Below the pieces are notes generated by a model that did not search any database, had not been told where the DNA came from, and saw only the letters and a program-made list of their open reading frames with translations. The position numbers and the translations under genes are program-made. Below are positions 38,393 to 50,358 of a DNA stretch of 64,000 bases, piece by piece (the stretch's first letter is position 1; every line of letters starts with the position of its first letter). The DNA is from Cyanoderma ruficeps. Lineage: Eukaryota; Chordata; Aves; Passeriformes; Timaliidae. The stretch covers positions 248,001 to 312,000 of the forward strand of contig VZDJ01001247.1 of the NCBI GenBank assembly GCA_008694505.1, in the 5' to 3' direction.

Positions 38393-40794
38393 TATCTATA
38401 AAATATTAAAAAATGAAAAAAAATGAATCCATGGACATGGATGCCTGTGGGCTTTGTGGGAGAGGAAGAATTATCACCACTGTGAGGTGCCCCTGTGGCA
38501 AGGGGAGTCAAAGCCCAACCACACACAAGTGTCAGGTTTAGGATGAGCAGAATGCAGAGTAATGGAGAGGGTGGTTCCATCCTCTGTGTCTGAACAGTTG
38601 TTTGAAGCTCATGACACAGGGTTGAAGCTCCTGCCAGGAAATCATAAGAAGAGATGTTCCTCAAATTTGAGGTGTTTGAAATATCAAAATCAAGGTGTTC
38701 CTCAAACCATAGGAATATTTACCTCTGCTTCTTCCTGCCTGGCAGAGATGTCATGGGGGGGATGGGAGGTTGTGGGTTGGTGGCTTTGTTGGTGCGTGAA
38801 ATATTTCTTGCAAGAAAAGTACAGCAAGGAGCCTCATGTCAGGGAGATTTCTGCCTCGGTGCTGTTTGGATAGTCACTAATTTTCTGCTCTTTGGCCTGA
38901 TTTCACCTGGTCCTAGGTTCAGGGGGAGGAAAGTTGTTTAACACGTCTGGTGTGAAGCACATCAAGAGCCAGCACAGGTTGTACCAGCTCAGAGAACACA
39001 AAAGTCTCTCGTTGGTGGCTGTGAGTTTCTCACTCAGACAGGACAGCTTTGTACAAGTCAAGGCACCAGCAGCACAAAGTGAGCATTTATCTTGGTGAAA
39101 GGAAATTCTCAACCATCCTGTCTCTTTTCCCCACTACTTACATGCTGTGAGAGACAGGAAGAGCAGACCCTGGTGTTTCTGCCTTGTTTTCAGTGAGACG
39201 GTTTATGAATATGCTGATTAGCTCGCTCCTGCAATATGTTGATAAATATATATATTTCTCGCCCAGGAACTGAAGTTGGGGGTCCCTTCACACTGGTCAC
39301 TGCCAACTGTCAGATGGCAAAAAATGCCTGTTTTGCTTGAACTGTACTCAAGCTGGCAGTTCAAAGGGCAAGATTTTGTAACTACTCACAGGGCCCTATG
39401 TCAGCAGATTTGCCTTGTGCACTGCCATTGCCCATAAGCTTGATATAAATGACCTCATTTATTCTCACATCTTTCATTTAATGGCACGTGTTCTTATTAT
39501 CCATAAAATACTGGACTATATTTAACACTTAATCTCGATTCAGGGAAAGCACGACACCCTGCAGAGGTACACTGGTGGCTTTTCCTGGCAGCACTGCAGA
39601 GCTGGCAAGTGCTACAACCAAACAAAAATCATCTTGGCTGAGACATTAAGAGCAAATATTAACTTTATTCTGGCCAAAACTGAATCCTTGGTAATTGCTC
39701 AGTATTGTTCCTTACACAAAAAAAAAAAAAGTTGGAGAATAAACACCATCGCATCTGTTGGGCATATGGGTTGGGAAGTCAGTTAATCTTGGATTTATTT
39801 CTAGATCTGTAGAACCATGGTTCATTCTGTTTCTTCCTAAGCAAGCTTCCTAGGAAAAACCTGCAGTGTTCATGTAGGCCATCATTATCCTAAGCCTGAG
39901 GGAGAGCAGCAGCCAGGACAAGGTGGTCCAGAGCATGGTTGCTATACTGTGGCTAATAGTCTGAAATAATTGGCTAATCAACCTCAAACTGAATTAAACC
40001 TAGAAGATAAGTAACAATCTTTAGGCTAATTTTAGTTAAATTATTGTGCCTCTTCTTTATTTCAGCCAGTCTGCTTATCTTACTGCTGCTCCCAAATATG
40101 TTAACACTCGTGTTCCATGAAAAAAAATGGAACATAAAGGCAGAGTAACCCTGCCCATTGCTAAATGTTTGGGAGGATATGTCATGTATTGCTCCTCTTC
40201 GCTGTAAAATATGTCCCTCGTCTGCAATTCTTGTCCCAGCCTCTGCTGGGTGCATAAAGTCTCAGTCCCTCCCGCTCTGTAAGGACTTGTTACCACAGCT
40301 CCTTTAGATTTATAACTGAAAACTGGATTTATCTACAGTGTAGATGATAATTACATGGCATTATTAATAATATTTCATCTCCCTCTGGTGTTTATATCTC
40401 ATTTGAAATTTTCCAAAACCACCTTTATTTTTCTCTCTACATCTCTGTGACCTCTTCTACATAAGAGTGATAATGAAATGAATTCAGAGGCACAGAATTT
40501 TTATAGCAATGCATTTTCAATAGATATATTTTACAACAGTAAACATGTAGAGCTTAATTCTATTTACAGCTTCTTTAAAAAGCTCCTATTTGGACTCTGT
40601 AGAGGGGTCAAGTATCTTTCTCAGAATTTTTAATCTAGGTTCAGCTTCAGAATAGGTCAATACAAAACCTGTAGCTCTCCAAGGGATGTATTACAAAGTA
40701 CACTACCAGCTGACCTACCCAGTTTTGTATGATTCCCAGAGACCTGAAGGTTTTGTCTCCCCACCTTGTGTAATTCCCACATCCCTACCATTCA

Positions 40795-41635
40795 GGAAGG
40801 ACAGGAAGATGGACCAGAGGGCCTGGTCAGGTCGGAGAGCTGGGGCTGTGTGAACCTCATGGATTCCACAGAGTGAAGTCCTGCACCTGCATCAGGGCAA
40901 TCCCAAATAAACCAACAGATTGGGCAGGGAAGGGGCTGAGAGCAACACCGGGAGAAGGATTTTGGGGTGATGGGTGAGGAAAAACTCCCTGTGAACTGGC
41001 CCTGAGTGCTTCCAGCCCAGAATCCAGCAGAGTCCGGGGCTCATGCAAAGCTCCGTGACCACCAAGTCACAGGAAGGGGATTCTCTTCCTCTACTCCACA
41101 CTTGTGAGTCCCCAGCTGGAGCTCTGTGTTCAGTCCTGAAGTCCTCAACATAAAAAGGACATGGAAATGCTGGAGCAAGTCCAGAGGAGACCATGAAGTG
41201 GCTGAGAGCACTGCAGCACCTCCCCTCTGGAGCCAGGCTGGGAGAGCTGGGAATGCTCACCCTGGATGAGGGAAGGTTGTGTGGAGACCTCACAGAAACT
41301 TCCAGGATCTGCAGCAGCTACAGGGAACTGGAAAGGGACAATTCATCAGGAACTGGAGTGACAGAACAAGGGGAAATGGCTTCCCATTGCCAGGGAGTAA
41401 CTTTAGATCAGATATTATAAATAAATTCTTCCCTGTGAGGGTGGGGAGGCCCTGCCACAGGGTGCCCAGAGAAGCTGTGGCTGCCCCTGGATCCTTGGAA
41501 GTGTCCAAAGCCAGGTTGGACAGGGCTTGGAGCATCCTGGGCTAGTGGAAAGTGTCTCTGCCCATGGCAGGGGATGATACTGGATGGGTTTTAAGGTCCC
41601 TTCCAACCCAAACCGTTCTGGGATTCTCTAAAGTA
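40795..41635 (+). mobile_element. CR1 LINE, sense, about 840 bp, 5'-truncated
   Basis: The longest CR1 in the window. Diverged 'gtcctgcacctgcatcaggg' leads into 'gctgggagagctgggaatg', 'gccctgccacagggtgccc', 'gtggctgcccctggatcctt' and 'cctgggctagtggaaagtg', ending near 'ctgggattctcta'. The 5' boundary is approximate. Confidence 0.85.
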
Positions 41636-42499
41636 AGATAAATATGGGCTTAATTCTTTCACAGAACACATTTAACACTTCACTGTTTCTGTGGCAGAAA
41701 TTAATAACTGAACTCCTACCCAGTGTTTTGATTTAGTTAAGAGCATTAGGAAGCTCTGTGTTTATAATCTGGAATTATATTGACAATTTTCTTGCCCTGA
41801 TTCTCTGTTTAGCTCACCAGTGCAATTCCACTGCTTCTTTAGAGATAGTTGCAATTTAGTCCACTGAAAAAAAGAACACCAAGACCATCTTTATTAAACT
41901 AACGCTCCAAATTGAGTTTGGAATTAATACAAATAATTTTCCTAGAAGAGAGGCATCCTTTGCTGTGGTAGAAGCATTTTCATATGCAGAATAAGAATTC
42001 TTGACTTAATTTTTTTGTGTGCATGTAGAGATCTGAGCATTTCCTGCTACCAGTGAAACAACACTTACATAGGAGGAGAACATTTAGATGCAAAGAAGAT
42101 CAGCTGCACATTCCCCCTAGACCCAAGCCATAAACAAACAAACAAAACACCAAAGCATTTTCAGGAAATATTTTGGTTTACCTTCTACTCCTTTCAACAA
42201 TTTGAATTGCTACAGACAACAATCCTGCAGTTATTACATTTCACAATACCAAGGCAGCATTTATGCATGTGTTTGCGAGATCTACACTTGTGTGAAGCCA
42301 GACTCATCCCAGAGGGTTGGTAGAAACAACTGCCTTTATAAATTCAAGTGCAGGTTAAGTAACTGTCATCCATCAGTGCTGTAAATAGCACTGCTGGCAT
42401 CAAACTGGAGACAAAAAGCCTCCACTTTGGAAGGATAAACTTATAAATTGAATGGAAAATGAGCCAAAGAATCCGCACTGTAGAAGGTTAAGTTTATAC

Positions 42500-42563
42500 A
42501 ACATTCTTCCTGGAAAAGGAACAATTCTGGATTTTTATATACAGCTTCATAAATAAGGCTTTT
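42500..42563. repeat. 63-bp direct repeat, copy 1
   Basis: A 42-bp exact block beginning 'aacattcttcctggaaaagg', then an imperfect tail ending 'cataaataaggctt'. Partner at 42972-43034. Confidence 0.95.
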
Positions 42564-42699
42564 TAAGGCTGTGTGACCCAGAGGTGTGTACCTGTATTTA
42601 ATTGGCTAATCTAGCTGTCAGTGGGGGAAAATTCCATGGAAAATTAACAGGCTCCTCTCCTAAAGAACTGATGAAAGACTATATTTAGGTGGTGAAACT

Positions 42700-42925
42700 G
42701 ACTGAAAATCACAGATTTTGTCTCTATGTAGAAAAGTGAACATTTGTGGGGGGAAGAGAAGGGTTTTAAAGGTTTCATTTTTTCTTTCTCTCTGCTTTTC
42801 TTTTTCCTTAGTGTGTTTTAATAAACTATCTGTTTACCTTAAGTTGGGGCCTGTTTTGCCTTTTTCTCCAAAATTCTGTCTCCCAGAGGTAAAAAAAACC
42901 CCAGACACTCAAACCATTCCACTAA
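42700..42925 (+). mobile_element. Probable LTR fragment
   Basis: A T/C-rich stretch is followed by 'tgttttaataaactatctg' (AATAAA), then 'ttttgcctttttctcc' and 'ccccagacactcaaacca', the order seen at the R/U5 end of many avian LTRs. I could not fix its ends or a target duplication. Confidence 0.4.
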
Positions 42926-42971
42926 ATCTGTCAGAATAGAAATTTGGTAAACGTGAAACTGAGCTGCTGCA

Positions 42972-43034
42972 AACATTCTTCCTGGAAAAGGAACAATTCT
43001 GGATTTTTATATAATACCTCATAAATAAGGCTTT
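42972..43034. repeat. 63-bp direct repeat, copy 2
   Basis: Near-identical to 42500-42563, 472 bp downstream, in the same orientation. The segment between them looks LTR-like. Confidence 0.95.
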
Positions 43035-44613
43035 GGATCAGTATTTCTTTGAGAATATATTTGAGACTATATATATATATATTTAAGGCAACAATTTAGG
43101 TACCTTTTCCCTCTTTTAGGCAGTCAGGAGCTTTTGTTTGAATGGAAGGCATTTTGGTTTCTGTAGCACCAAGTGCAAGCCAATCCTGAGCATCAGTAAC
43201 ATCCCAGAAACCAGCCAGCAAGCATTTTCCAAAGGCTTTAAGAACTCATGCTCCCTGCCACACTATCCAGGTCATAAAGGTTTTTTTTGGCTCTGGGTAT
43301 GGGGTGGAAGGAGGTCATGGCTGCTCACAGCACTGCCAGGACTCTTAGCCTGACTGTACCTCATTTTTCAAATGAGAGCTAAGGTGAGTAAGAACACTCC
43401 TTTTAAATTTGAAATCATTTATCACGGTGTGGGTTTGTCTGTATGCCTCTCCACTGCCCAGTAGTACAGATCAATTTGTAGTTCTGAAACAGAAGTTGTA
43501 AAAATGGTAATAGAAGGCATTTCAAAGACTTTGAGACTAAGAGTTCTTTCACATAATGATGAAGAATTTTAGCAGTTTGTGTTTCCCCTGTGATTCATCT
43601 GGGAGTATCCATCAACACTGAATCTATGAATCCTCTGCTCTATTTTCTCCAGCAGATCTTTATGCTGATTCATTCTTCATAAACTGTATTTTCTTGTGTT
43701 GATTTATGCACTAAAACACTTCCACAGATTAAAATTTCTTCCTTATCTCTACAAGAAACATGGTTCAATTCTTTTTCTTTTTAGTCAGGACAAAAAAAAG
43801 ATGGAAGAAGAACATGATTTTCCTGCTGATTTTGAAGCCGTATAAGGTGTAGCCAAATCCTTAAAGTCCAGCCCCAGTGAGAGTTCCAGAGACTTTTGAG
43901 TTTCATTTTCTTAGGATCCAGAATAATTAGTTTTTTTCCTGCACAATTAACTACAAGTTCAGGACCATAATATCAATTAACTCTTAAGGTTAGGCAAAAA
44001 GACTGTAAACAGACCTTTTTGCTTCTCTTTCTCAAAACTCTTCTCCTTATCATGTCAAAAAAACCTCTTTTCCAGGGCAGTCTTCTCCATTTTAAAGGTT
44101 AACTACTGCTTTAGCTATAGGTAAGATACCTTCTTCTCTGAAAGTGAAACAGTTCTTTATCCCATTTATAAAGCATAAATCCATACCTTTCCCTCACACT
44201 GGATTTCAAGCAACATTGGCTTTCATAACAGTCATAAATAAAATGAAAAAAAAAAAAAAAAAGAGCAAGAATCTCCNAAAAAAAAAGAGCAAGGATCTCC
44301 CAGTCAGAGGGTTTTGTTGGATTTCATTTGTCTTCTGCCAGTCTAAACCAATGCACCATTTTATCAAACCTGTTACCTGTTTTAGATAATAAATGAATCC
44401 TATGAGCAGATGTGAACTGGGAAAAAAGGATGCTTTGAGTTTGCATGTAGAAGGTGTTGGAGGCTCTCTTGATACTGTCACAGCAAGAAGGAACAGTTTT
44501 CCAATCCCTCTAGGACATATGACAAACCACAAAATCAACACGTTTTGCAGGGAAGAATAAATATATAAACCAGTAAGAATGGATTATTGTAATTATTTGG
44601 ATGGACAACTACT

Positions 44614-44637
44614 TTTGACCCCAAACATGGGGTCAAA
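44614..44637. promoter_or_regulatory. Perfect 10-bp-arm palindrome holding an ER8 RGGTCA pair
   Basis: TTTGACCCCA (44614-44623), a 4-nt loop, and TGGGGTCAAA (44628-44637). It contains TGACCC and GGGTCA as everted half-sites with an 8-bp spacer (ER8), an arrangement known to be bound by retinoic-acid receptors. Function here is only inferred. Confidence 0.35.
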
Positions 44638-44682
44638 GTATCTTACCTGCAGGCTGTGAGCCCAAGTTGTTATCATCATTTT

Positions 44683-45010
44683 CACAGGACCCCAGACAGG
44701 CTGGGGTTGGAAGTGGCCTCTGGTGATGATCCAGCCCAAGCCCTGCAGGGTCACCAGAGGAGCTGCACAGGGTCACACCCAGGCAGGTTTGGAATGTCTC
44801 CAGGGAAGGAGAATCCACAGCCCCTCTGGGCAGCCTGTCCAGTGCTCTGCCACCCTCAAAGAAAAGAAGTTTTTCCTCATATTTGGGTGGAATTTTCTGT
44901 GTTTCAGTTTGTGTCCCTTGCCCCTTGTCCTGTCTCTGGCCACCACTGAAGGGTCTGGTCCCATCCTCTTGGCATTCTCCCCTCAAGACATTTGCATGCA
45001 CTGACAAGAA
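44683..45010 (-). mobile_element. CR1 LINE 3' fragment, antisense
   Basis: Shows 'caggctggggttggaagtgg', 'gatgatccagcccaagccct', 'cctctgggcagcctgtccag' and, near the end, 'cccctcaagacatttgcatg': the inverse of a CR1 3' region. It explains the overlapping 161-codon open frame. Confidence 0.9.
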
Positions 45011-45019
45011 CCTACAGGC

Positions 45020-48000
45020 CAGAGCACATCTGAAAAACAAACCCCAGAAATATATAAGAGGTACAAAATCTATTTCCTGCTTGCTCAGCCTGTACAAAAC
45101 ACCTCCCGGGCATCCCACTCCTTTTCCATTTCAGATGCAGTAGAGGCAAGGGTAGATTTTACTGGGAATTCTCCCTTTCCTCTCTGCTCCCTGATACAAC
45201 TGCCACATGCAGAGCTAACGAACCATTTGCTTGGAATTTAATCCTTGTCTTACAAGCCTGTGCAAACTGGTGAGATCTTCCAAGACAATTCACCAGCTCC
45301 TCACTGTTAGGTGGTTCATACAAGCGCTTTTCAGTTCTGAAGTACTGTACTTGCTGTTTATCCCTTGTGTCATTTGCAAGGCTCTTCGGGTAAATGTGTT
45401 TCTGCTTTATTCTGTGCTGCTTGGTGATTGAGCTGCCTCTGAGGCAGGAGGTAAATAGGATTTAGCCATTAGCAGCTACTGATTTTGTACAAACACCTTT
45501 GTATGAATATAAGTCCAGCTAAATGTGTGGATGGTGAGCTCCTGAATGAATGCACACAAATGTGTTTGGGAAGTTAATCACACACTATGGGTAAAAGGCA
45601 AACAGGAGTGCCACAGGACAAGATACAGAATTAATTCCCTCTTGGATTTCACCAGAGGAGGAATTTTTTCAGTACATATGTTCTAGAGGCTAAATATCAA
45701 TCAGACATGCACAAAAGGAAAGCCACATTCCTCCCTCTTGTGTCCTTTTGATGTTCATGACAGGTGAGAGGTTTGAAATCATTGATGCCACAGGAGCTGA
45801 CACAGTAATCCGGCTATCAGTAGTCACAAAAAAGAAATATATCTGGGTACATTCAAGGTATAATGTATGTACTTTTTATTAAAATTCATTAGTACATTGC
45901 CACCTATTTCATTTGCATAATGCAGGAAGACAGGGAAGCTGATACGGATGAATTCGAGTTCTGGAAGTAGAATTTCAAATGTTAGGAGGCTGATAAGGTG
46001 AAAAAGGCATAGAAAGGAAAAAAAATTGCTAGGATAAAAAGATATTAGGATAAAAAGAAATCCTACTGATAGTGCTTATTCACTGTAAGGTAAAAAGCAA
46101 TAATATGGAAAAAAATGCATATATTCAGTAAACCTTTCTGTTTTGACCTTGGCAAAAACGTCAGACAACTACAAGCATAAAGTTGATGAAGAAATACTTT
46201 CCATTTCATTGAGGGCAAATATGTTTAAAATGAGCTTATAATAGCTTGAATGTTTTTCTTTCTGATCACCACATGTAGATAATTGAAAATGTTAAGGGAC
46301 ATAGATGAGATGTACTGTGTCCTATCAGGTCCTGCTTCTTTTCCTCAAGGGAAGTTGTTCTGTTTGCTTTGCTCATATTGCAATGTTTTTTTCCATTATC
46401 ATGTTTCTATACAAAGGTAGAGATTTTCAGGAGGCTGCTCAGCCACAATGTAACTAATTTCCCTTTTTTTCACCTTGGATAGAAAAATGAACCCTAACAA
46501 GCATTTGGTAAAGGTTGTGGCAGATTGTCCATTGTTTAACTGATTGAAATAAGCATTGAAAGTTCCATGACCTCTGCTGGTAAGGAGAATTTTTTCAATT
46601 AACAATCTGTGAATCACACAGTCTTGGATATTACCTGATTCTAGATCTGTCCACATCTGGGTGAATCTTCTTTTTAAAAGTTTTGAGGTTTTTTTGGTTT
46701 TTTTAGCAAATATTTTCTGTACTTCCTGTTTTGGAACTGCTACCAGGTAGAAGCTTAGTATAAAATGAAACTACTTTCATCTCATCTTGGCCTTATTCAA
46801 GCCGTGGCCTCAGGCATGAGAAATCCTCAGCCTTTTAAAGAAGGTAGGAAGAAAAAAAACCATATATCCTCTCAGTGAGCTGTTGCTTGCAGCTGCATGA
46901 GAAAACTCTGGGTTCAGGCTCCCACTGTCATTCCATTCAAAGCAGTCATGATCTCGCCATCCAAGAGTGAAGGTTTCTCATTCAGAAGACATTGAGAGAA
47001 AGGAACACAGAAGAGTTCTTTTGTATTAGAAATAATATGAAGTTCATTTTCCAAGAGTATTCTCCACATTATGCCACAATATTATTCAATAGAATTTATG
47101 CTTACCAGTAATAACATTGGTTTATAAAACACAGTAAATTATTTGAAATGAGGCCTAACATTGTTAATTTTGCCTGGGCTCTGTTTTGTGTGTGGTTGAC
47201 CTTAGGTAGTTAGGAAGGATCCATCAAACTCACGGTAAATCTCTGTATAGGCTGATTCAGTCACTGCAATGGAAGAGATTATATTCCCATTGCAAATCTC
47301 CTCACACTACTATTTTGGAGTACAATGGCATTTTAAAAAAATTCTTTATCTAGATGTTTTATAGAGAGCTTTCCTTATAGCTCCCTATACCATAAGATTT
47401 AAAATGCATTGAAACGAAACACTGTGATAGAAGCAAGTATATAATTATTGTACCCATTTGGAAAAAAAGTTATGTATTGAAACTCAAAAGAAACATTGAC
47501 AGCCCTTGTTGGCCTCTGCTCTAGGATTCATTTCAGATCCACTTGCAACATAAGCTTCTTTGAAGCTAAAAATTTGTCCATATCTTGTATGACACTTTAC
47601 TAACATCTCCTTCCTGTCAGAACACTAATGGTTTCCTGAGATTAAACACCTCTCTCAATGTCATTAATAAAAGAAATAGTGTTGAAATGACAACTGCATT
47701 TTAAACTGTGCTTCTTTTCCCTCACTGGGAGTCTCTGGCTGGTCATTCTTCAGCCTAGTGCCCCCAGCAGAACTACTGGTTGTGAGAGACAGGCTGTGGT
47801 CCTCACAGTGGGAATCAGCACTGCTGAGCTCCAGGGCCCCCATGGCCATGGCAGCCAAGCAGCCAGGGATCAGATTTGTGCCAGCACATGCAGATCCAGG
47901 GCTCTGAAATCTGGGAAGATGGAGAGAATGCTGCCCATGCCCTTGGGCACTACTTATTATAATAACATGATTCCATTACAGGCTTCATCCTAGGAGCCAG

Positions 48001-49800
48001 CCTGACTGATTTCCTCTCTCTTGTGCAAGCCTGGGAGCTCTGAGCCATCATCCTTCTCCACAACAGGCTTTGCCTGGAGCACTGAAGAGCTCCATGCATG
48101 GAATCACATATTGGGCTGGAAATAGATGGCCAGCACAGGGGGCACCACCTGCCACTCACTCCTTGAGAGCACCATGGAAGCCGCTGGTCTTGGCTCTTAC
48201 AGAGCAGAAGAAGAGGAAGAGTAGGAAAGGACAAGATTCACAGGGCTCCAGTGTTTGCTCCCAGTGGAAAATCGGTTTTCTTGAGCAGCAGTCAGCATGG
48301 ATGCCATGCTATTCCATGGGATATGTTCTCCTGATGAATGCAACTCAGTGACTCTGCAAAGCAGCATTTTCTCTGCTTGGAGTAGGATTAGTAACTCCAC
48401 CAGACCTGCTGGTTTGCCTTTGGCAACAGGCAGGAGCTTGATTTCCAAAGGGGAATAATGCACATTGGGCACAAAACAAAATGTTTGGGGCTGGAGAGTT
48501 ACAAGACCCACAGGTAAAGAAAGGGGTAACAAGAGAGGGGAAAAGCTTGCAAGCTTGCTTGTTTTTAATCTTAATTTCACCTTGCTTGCAAAGTGAAATT
48601 AAGATAAAAACCAGAAATCATATTGATAGGTATATAAATAAACATATTTATGTGTCAAATACAAAGGAAGATAAGGATATGATTTTATCTAGAGTGACAT
48701 TGCTAAAAAGGGAAATCAGCTCTAATTTTAGGAGCTGCTAATGACCCAGAAAGCATTTGTGAAAACCTCCTCACTCAACAAGCTAGAAATAATGCACCAT
48801 AACCCCTCACCCTGAACTTCATCCCAGTTTTTACCCTGCTCCTACACTTCACTCTCATAAATCTAGTTCCTTCTGAAGCCTGAAATATTTCCTCAGCTCT
48901 GGAAACTGCTCATCACTTCTTGCTTGTCCAAATCCAGATATTCCTGCTCCTAAAGACAGGCAGACAGTTTTTGGTGTCCTGCCTCCTTATTTTATCTTCA
49001 GAGAAGAACTTTATTCTTGTCTCTCCCAGGGTGTTTAGCTCTTCATCTCTCCATATTCCAAAACACTTCTTTTAAGAAAGATCTCAGCAAAATGGAAAAG
49101 CTGTTTTCTAAAATCTCTAAAAGCTTCAGGTCTGTCTGTGGACAATTATAAATCAGTCATCTTTTTAAAAGGGTTCCATTTTCCATATTCTACTCCCCCA
49201 GATTCCTCAGCAGTGAATTTCAAAGGATGATTACTTGTTGCATTAATTAATGTTTCCATTGATATGTTCTGAACCAAAAAAGAATGACAAAACTTTTACA
49301 AAAGCATTTGCCTACTTCCTCTCTAAACATACAGTAAAAAAAACCCCAAAACAAAACCCAAACCTAATCCTTCTGTAGCAAAAACTGTGAAAGGAACTCA
49401 AATTTGTTTAAGCCAAGCAAGTTTCTCTCAGTGCCAGAATAACCCAGTCTCTGGGTTCAGTAAATTAAGGATTTGCAGTAGGTCAGGCCAACCTCAACTT
49501 GGAAATTCTTCTGAATTTGTTATGGATGTGGCCACTGTTTCCAGTTTTACTCTTCCAAGAAAGGATTTGCTGCATGTGGAGAGGGTCTGTAAGACACAAT
49601 GTCGGAGCCCACTGTTGCCAGAGAAACACCAAGGAAGGCAATGGGCTCAGCCCAAGGTTAAGAGGGGATTCAAACAGGAGCTGCAATTGCTTGCACAGAA
49701 TGTATCTAATATTTAGAAATTTTTTCAGTTGCCCAGCATGCATTAAGAGCTCTAAAAACCGGGAACTGGAATTGGCAGTGTTTAAACTGAAAATAGAATG
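45020..49800. other. Intronic stretch with no recognised element apart from one hairpin
   Basis: Apart from the hairpin at 48561-48611 nothing stands out. The open frame at 49387-49716 shows no family motif. Confidence 0.5.
48561..48611. repeat. Short AT-rich hairpin, 19-20 bp stem
   Basis: The left arm (48561-48580) starts 'gtttttaatcttaatttcac'; the right arm (48593-48611) is its reverse complement except for one bulged base. The loop is 12 nt. The stem is shorter than a usual pre-miRNA. Confidence 0.75.
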
Positions 49801-49806
49801 CACTCT

Positions 49807-50024
49807 CTGTAGTTAAATACCACAACAGATTGCTGAAGATTTCTGAGAAATCCTCAGATTGCTGAAGATTCTGAGAAATCCTCAGAATTTAAGTCAAGAT
49901 GAGATGTTTTTCTGGGGGACAGCTTCTTCTCAGTCCCAAAGGTGTGACAGCAAGAGGCATTTGATGAGATCCCTCTGGCTGCACTAAAAAGGGTTGAGGG
50001 GGATTAGGGTGGTTCTCTGTCCTT
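49807..50024. repeat. Direct repeat upstream of the first BRINP3 exon
   Basis: Runs from 'ctgtagttaaataccac' to 'ctctgtcctt' and matches 52501-52698 (e.g. 'tttaagtcaagatgagatg', 'gtgtgacagcaagaggcatt', 'gatccctctggctgcact'). It carries an internal tandem duplication of about 29 bp (49827-49855 and 49856-49883) absent from the other copy. I cannot name the repeat family. Confidence 0.9.
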
Positions 50025-50298
50025 AAATACTGACAATGAAAACCAGATCAAGGGTGGCAGCAAACTCTTCATAAGAATTGTATCTTTTCTGTTAATATTG
50101 TGTTTGGACCTCAGCTCAGATAACGAGCTTAGAACAAAAGGTTTCCTCAAGGCATAAAATAAATATTTTACCACATAAAGCTTGTAATATATCCTTGTTG
50201 TCAAAGCACATCTGTCTTGCTGGTTTGTTCAGGAACTACAGTTAACCAATATTTTCTGATGTATTCAAATGAAAAATATGACCTGAAAGCAGAGAATT

Positions 50299-50300
<2 letters not shown>

Positions 50301-50329
<29 letters not shown>

Positions 50330-50358
50330 NNNNNNAACAACAACAACAACAACAACAA
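50301..50358. repeat. (AAC)n microsatellite with a 6-N gap
   Basis: CAA/AAC repeats on both sides of six N (50330-50335), so the true repeat length is unknown. Confidence 0.95.

Noticed and set aside
44633..45118. 161-codon open frame on the minus strand
   Set aside because: Overlaps a CR1 3' fragment and reads through its untranslated part.
49387..49716. 109-codon open frame
   Set aside because: No family motif, no splice context; length compatible with chance.
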